Assembly: GCA_947625395.1 (NCBI GenBank)
Contig: CANQOD010000059.1
Span: forward strand, 1 to 7,410
Origin: an uncultured Bacilli bacterium
GTDB lineage: Bacteria; Bacillota_I; Bacilli_A; RF39; UBA660
Length of the DNA: 7,410 nt
Direction of reading: 5' to 3'
The notes beneath the pieces are model-generated. The model saw only the letters and a list, made by a program, of their open reading frames with translations, searched no databases and was not told where the DNA came from. This document shows positions 5,533 through 7,410 of the stretch, one piece after another (within the stretch, counting starts at the first letter, position 1; each line of letters begins with the position of its first letter). The translations under genes were made by a program, and so were the position numbers.

Positions 5533-7410
5533 CTAATTTATTCCGTTTTTTAAAAATTCTTCTAAAGTTGTCTTTCTTTCAATTTGATTTGTATTTTGGA
5601 TGGCTTTGCGAATGGCTTCTTTTTCTCCAATTAAGACAAGCATTTTTTTCGCACGCGTAACACCTGTATAAAACAGTTTGCGATAAAGCATATTGCGATA
5701 AATCCCCACCACTGGCAAAAGAACAACATCAAATTCGCTTCCTTGGGCTTTATGAACAGAAATGGCCCAAGCACTTTTAAATTTTTGAAAAGAAGTCGGT
5801 GTATACTTGACAAGATTTCCATCAAAATCAATATAAATTTCTTTTTTCTTTCCTGTTTTAATCTGTTGAATAAAGCCAATATCACCATTGTATACATTCT
5901 CTTCAGGCATATTCAAAAGCTGAATCACTTTATCTCCCTCTCGATAAAGTGTATCCCCGATAAGTAACTCCTTGCGAGTACTCTTTTTAGGATTGAAAAT
6001 TTCCTGTAAAGCAACATTAATTGCATCGATACCACAAGGAGTTTTGTAAGTGGGCGCTAAAACTTGAAAAGAATCTTCCTTTTTAAAATCTCTTGCGAAA
6101 TCACAAATCTCAGATAAAATATTTTGTGCATCTTGCAAGTCAAAAATCAAATCATCGCCACGATTCAGTTCTCCTTCTAAAAATTGTCCCTCTTTAATCC
6201 CATGGGCAAACGTAATAATATTCGAATCTTCGCCTTGGCGATATAGTGCATGTAAAGAAATAGTTTCAATCTCTTGAGAGGCAATGATATCTCTTAATAA
6301 ATTTCCTGGTCCAACACTAGGAAGTTGGTCACTATCTCCTACGAGAACTACTTTACAAGAAGATTTTAAGCCACGAAGAAGTGAAGCCATCAAAGAAGTA
6401 TCAATCATACTTGCCTCATCTACAATGACAAATTCTGCATCGCTTTTAAAATATTCATTGATAGAAAATGTATCTGTTTCTTTATTCCATTTTAAGAAAC
6501 GATGAATTGTGGATGCCTTGACAACAGATTTTTCACTCATTCGCTTCGCAGCTCTTCCAGTAGGAGCTAATAAAATCATCTTTTTATCCAGTTCAGAAAG
6601 GTCATAATGAAAAAGCGTTTGATAGAGTTTTACAATGGCCTCGATGATGGTTGTCTTTCCTGTTCCAGGACCTCCAGTAATCACAAGAATAGAAGAATTC
6701 ATTGCTTTCATAATAGCTTCCTTTTGTTCGTCATTATAGACGATTTGACATTCTTTTTGAATGGCTTCTAAGAGGCTTTCTACTTGATAGCTTGTTTTGG
6801 TCTGATGCGCAAGCATTCTTAAACGTGAAGCAATATAAGTTTCATCTTCATAAAGCGTTGTCAAATAATAACGATTATTTTTGACCACTAATTCTAAGTC
6901 TTTGATTAAAGATTCAATGGCTTCATTGAACAAATTCGCATCGATTTCTGTTTCTAAAACTTTTGCTAAATAATAAGTGATTTCTTCTTGACTACAATAC
7001 GTATTGCCTGAAGCAAAAGTAAGTTCTCGTAAAATGTAAATTATTGTTGCTTTCACTCTTCGTAGGTCTAGAGCATCCATGCCCTCTTTTCTTGCAATGT
7101 AGTCAATCTTTTTAAAGGTCATCTCTTTTAAATCATAAAAGAACTGATATAAATCATCCTCAACAATTGCTAACGTCTTACTTCTATATTTGGTATAAAT
7201 AAAAGTCGCATCTTTGGTTGAAAATCCAAGGTCTGTCAATTTTACAATTGTTTCATAGCTTTCTTCATACTTTAAAAGCGTTTGGTGTAACTCATTGGCT
7301 TGTTTTTCGCTAATACCATCAATCAATATTAAATTGCTTGGCTGATTTAAGATAATGGATAACGTATCTTTTCCAAGTGCTTTGACGATAGTTTCTGCTT
7401 TTTTCTTGCC
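5533..7410 (-). CDS. recD2: ATP-dependent helicase RecD2 (RecD/TraA type), N-terminus beyond the window
   Basis: RecD2 is a 5'-3' SF1B DNA helicase acting without RecBC in repair and replication-fork maintenance. The frame is open to the right edge; 625 residues are visible and roughly 120-170 N-terminal residues are missing compared with Bacillus RecD2 (~798). In visible numbering, residues 1-110 contain helix-hairpin-helix-like repeats (VKALGKDTL...LIDGISEKQA, LTDLGFSTKDA). Helicase motifs follow: GGPGTGKTT (Walker A, 246-254), LLAPTGRAAKRMSE (280-293), TIHRFLKW (301-308), IVDEASMID (329-337), GDSDQLPSVGPGN (358-370), LYRQ (389-392), SAWAISVHKAQGSEFD (546-561) and YTGVTRAKK (581-589). All key residues are present. 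The TTG at 7326 could be mistaken for a start, but it lies inside the HhH region and coding clearly continues upstream, so it is internal. The stop is TAG at 5533-5535; the small protein gene follows on the same strand. Confidence 0.96.
   Translation of the reverse strand, partial: GKKKAETIVKALGKDTLSIILNQPSNLILIDGISEKQANELHQTLLKYEESYETIVKLTDLGFSTKDATFIYTKYRSKTLAIVEDDLYQFFYDLKEMTFKKIDYIARKEGMDALDLRRVKATIIYILRELTFASGNTYCSQEEITYYLAKVLETEIDANLFNEAIESLIKDLELVVKNNRYYLTTLYEDETYIASRLRMLAHQTKTSYQVESLLEAIQKECQIVYNDEQKEAIMKAMNSSILVITGGPGTGKTTIIEAIVKLYQTLFHYDLSELDKKMILLAPTGRAAKRMSEKSVVKASTIHRFLKWNKETDTFSINEYFKSDAEFVIVDEASMIDTSLMASLLRGLKSSCKVVLVGDSDQLPSVGPGNLLRDIIASQEIETISLHALYRQGEDSNIITFAHGIKEGQFLEGELNRGDDLIFDLQDAQNILSEICDFARDFKKEDSFQVLAPTYKTPCGIDAINVALQEIFNPKKSTRKELLIGDTLYREGDKVIQLLNMPEENVYNGDIGFIQQIKTGKKKEIYIDFDGNLVKYTPTSFQKFKSAWAISVHKAQGSEFDVVLLPVVGIYRNMLYRKLFYTGVTRAKKMLVLIGEKEAIRKAIQNTNQIERKTTLEEFLKNGIN

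Noticed and set aside
1..7410. CRISPR array, tRNA or rRNA genes, insertion sequences
   Set aside because: No regularly spaced repeats, cloverleaf-like segments, rRNA motifs or transposase frames were seen on either strand.

Overview
This is a low-GC, double-stranded bacterial chromosome segment from an endospore-forming Firmicute. Two genes specific to sporulation and germination (gpr and spoIIP) sit head-to-head with rpsT, the order known from Bacillus and relatives (rpsT / gpr-spoIIP-yqxA, normally followed by lepA). Codon use is strongly AT-biased, TGA is used as a stop (spoIIP), and Shine-Dalgarno sequences are mostly of the strong AGGTGA/GGAGGTG type. Several proteins are well diverged from Bacillus, which fits an uncultured or host-associated Bacilli/Erysipelotrichia-like lineage; that placement is inference.

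Layout, left to right. Positions 1-305 hold no intact gene. They contain an inverted-repeat terminator (19-55) and, on the minus strand, an unstarted reading frame (75-305). This frame encodes the C-terminal end of a C-type-lectin-fold (FGE/sulfatase-modifying-like) domain. It is unusually rich in AAC codons and GC-rich relative to its surroundings, and it resembles a variable or template repeat of a diversity-generating retroelement. It ends in a hairpin (70-102). Positions 328-2716 are a minus-strand sporulation operon: gpr (SASP-degrading germination protease), then spoIIP (engulfment amidase), then a small yqxA-like membrane protein that overlaps spoIIP by 4 nt. A short divergent intergenic region carries a good sigma-A promoter for rpsT (ribosomal protein S20), which ends in its own terminator. 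Next comes a plus-strand gene for a membrane-anchored transglutaminase-like protein with a near-consensus promoter and a very short leader.

A bidirectional terminator (4099-4136) separates this from a convergent minus-strand Abi_2/AbiF-type HEPN protein (4177-5124), a probable abortive-infection or RNA-linked toxin gene. It has its own extended -10 promoter and a ~96-nt leader with foldable segments, in the place where abiF-associated structured RNA would be expected. Upstream of that, on the same strand, lies a terminator, then a 56-residue methionine-rich membrane peptide with an excellent ribosome binding site, then recD2 (SF1B helicase), which runs off the right edge and lacks its N-terminus.

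The core functions are spore development (gpr, spoIIP, yqxA-like), translation (rpsT) and DNA repair (recD2). The accessory signals are the HEPN/Abi unit with its leader and the retroelement-like repeat fragment at the left edge. The latter lies where lepA would be expected by synteny, so something may have been inserted there.
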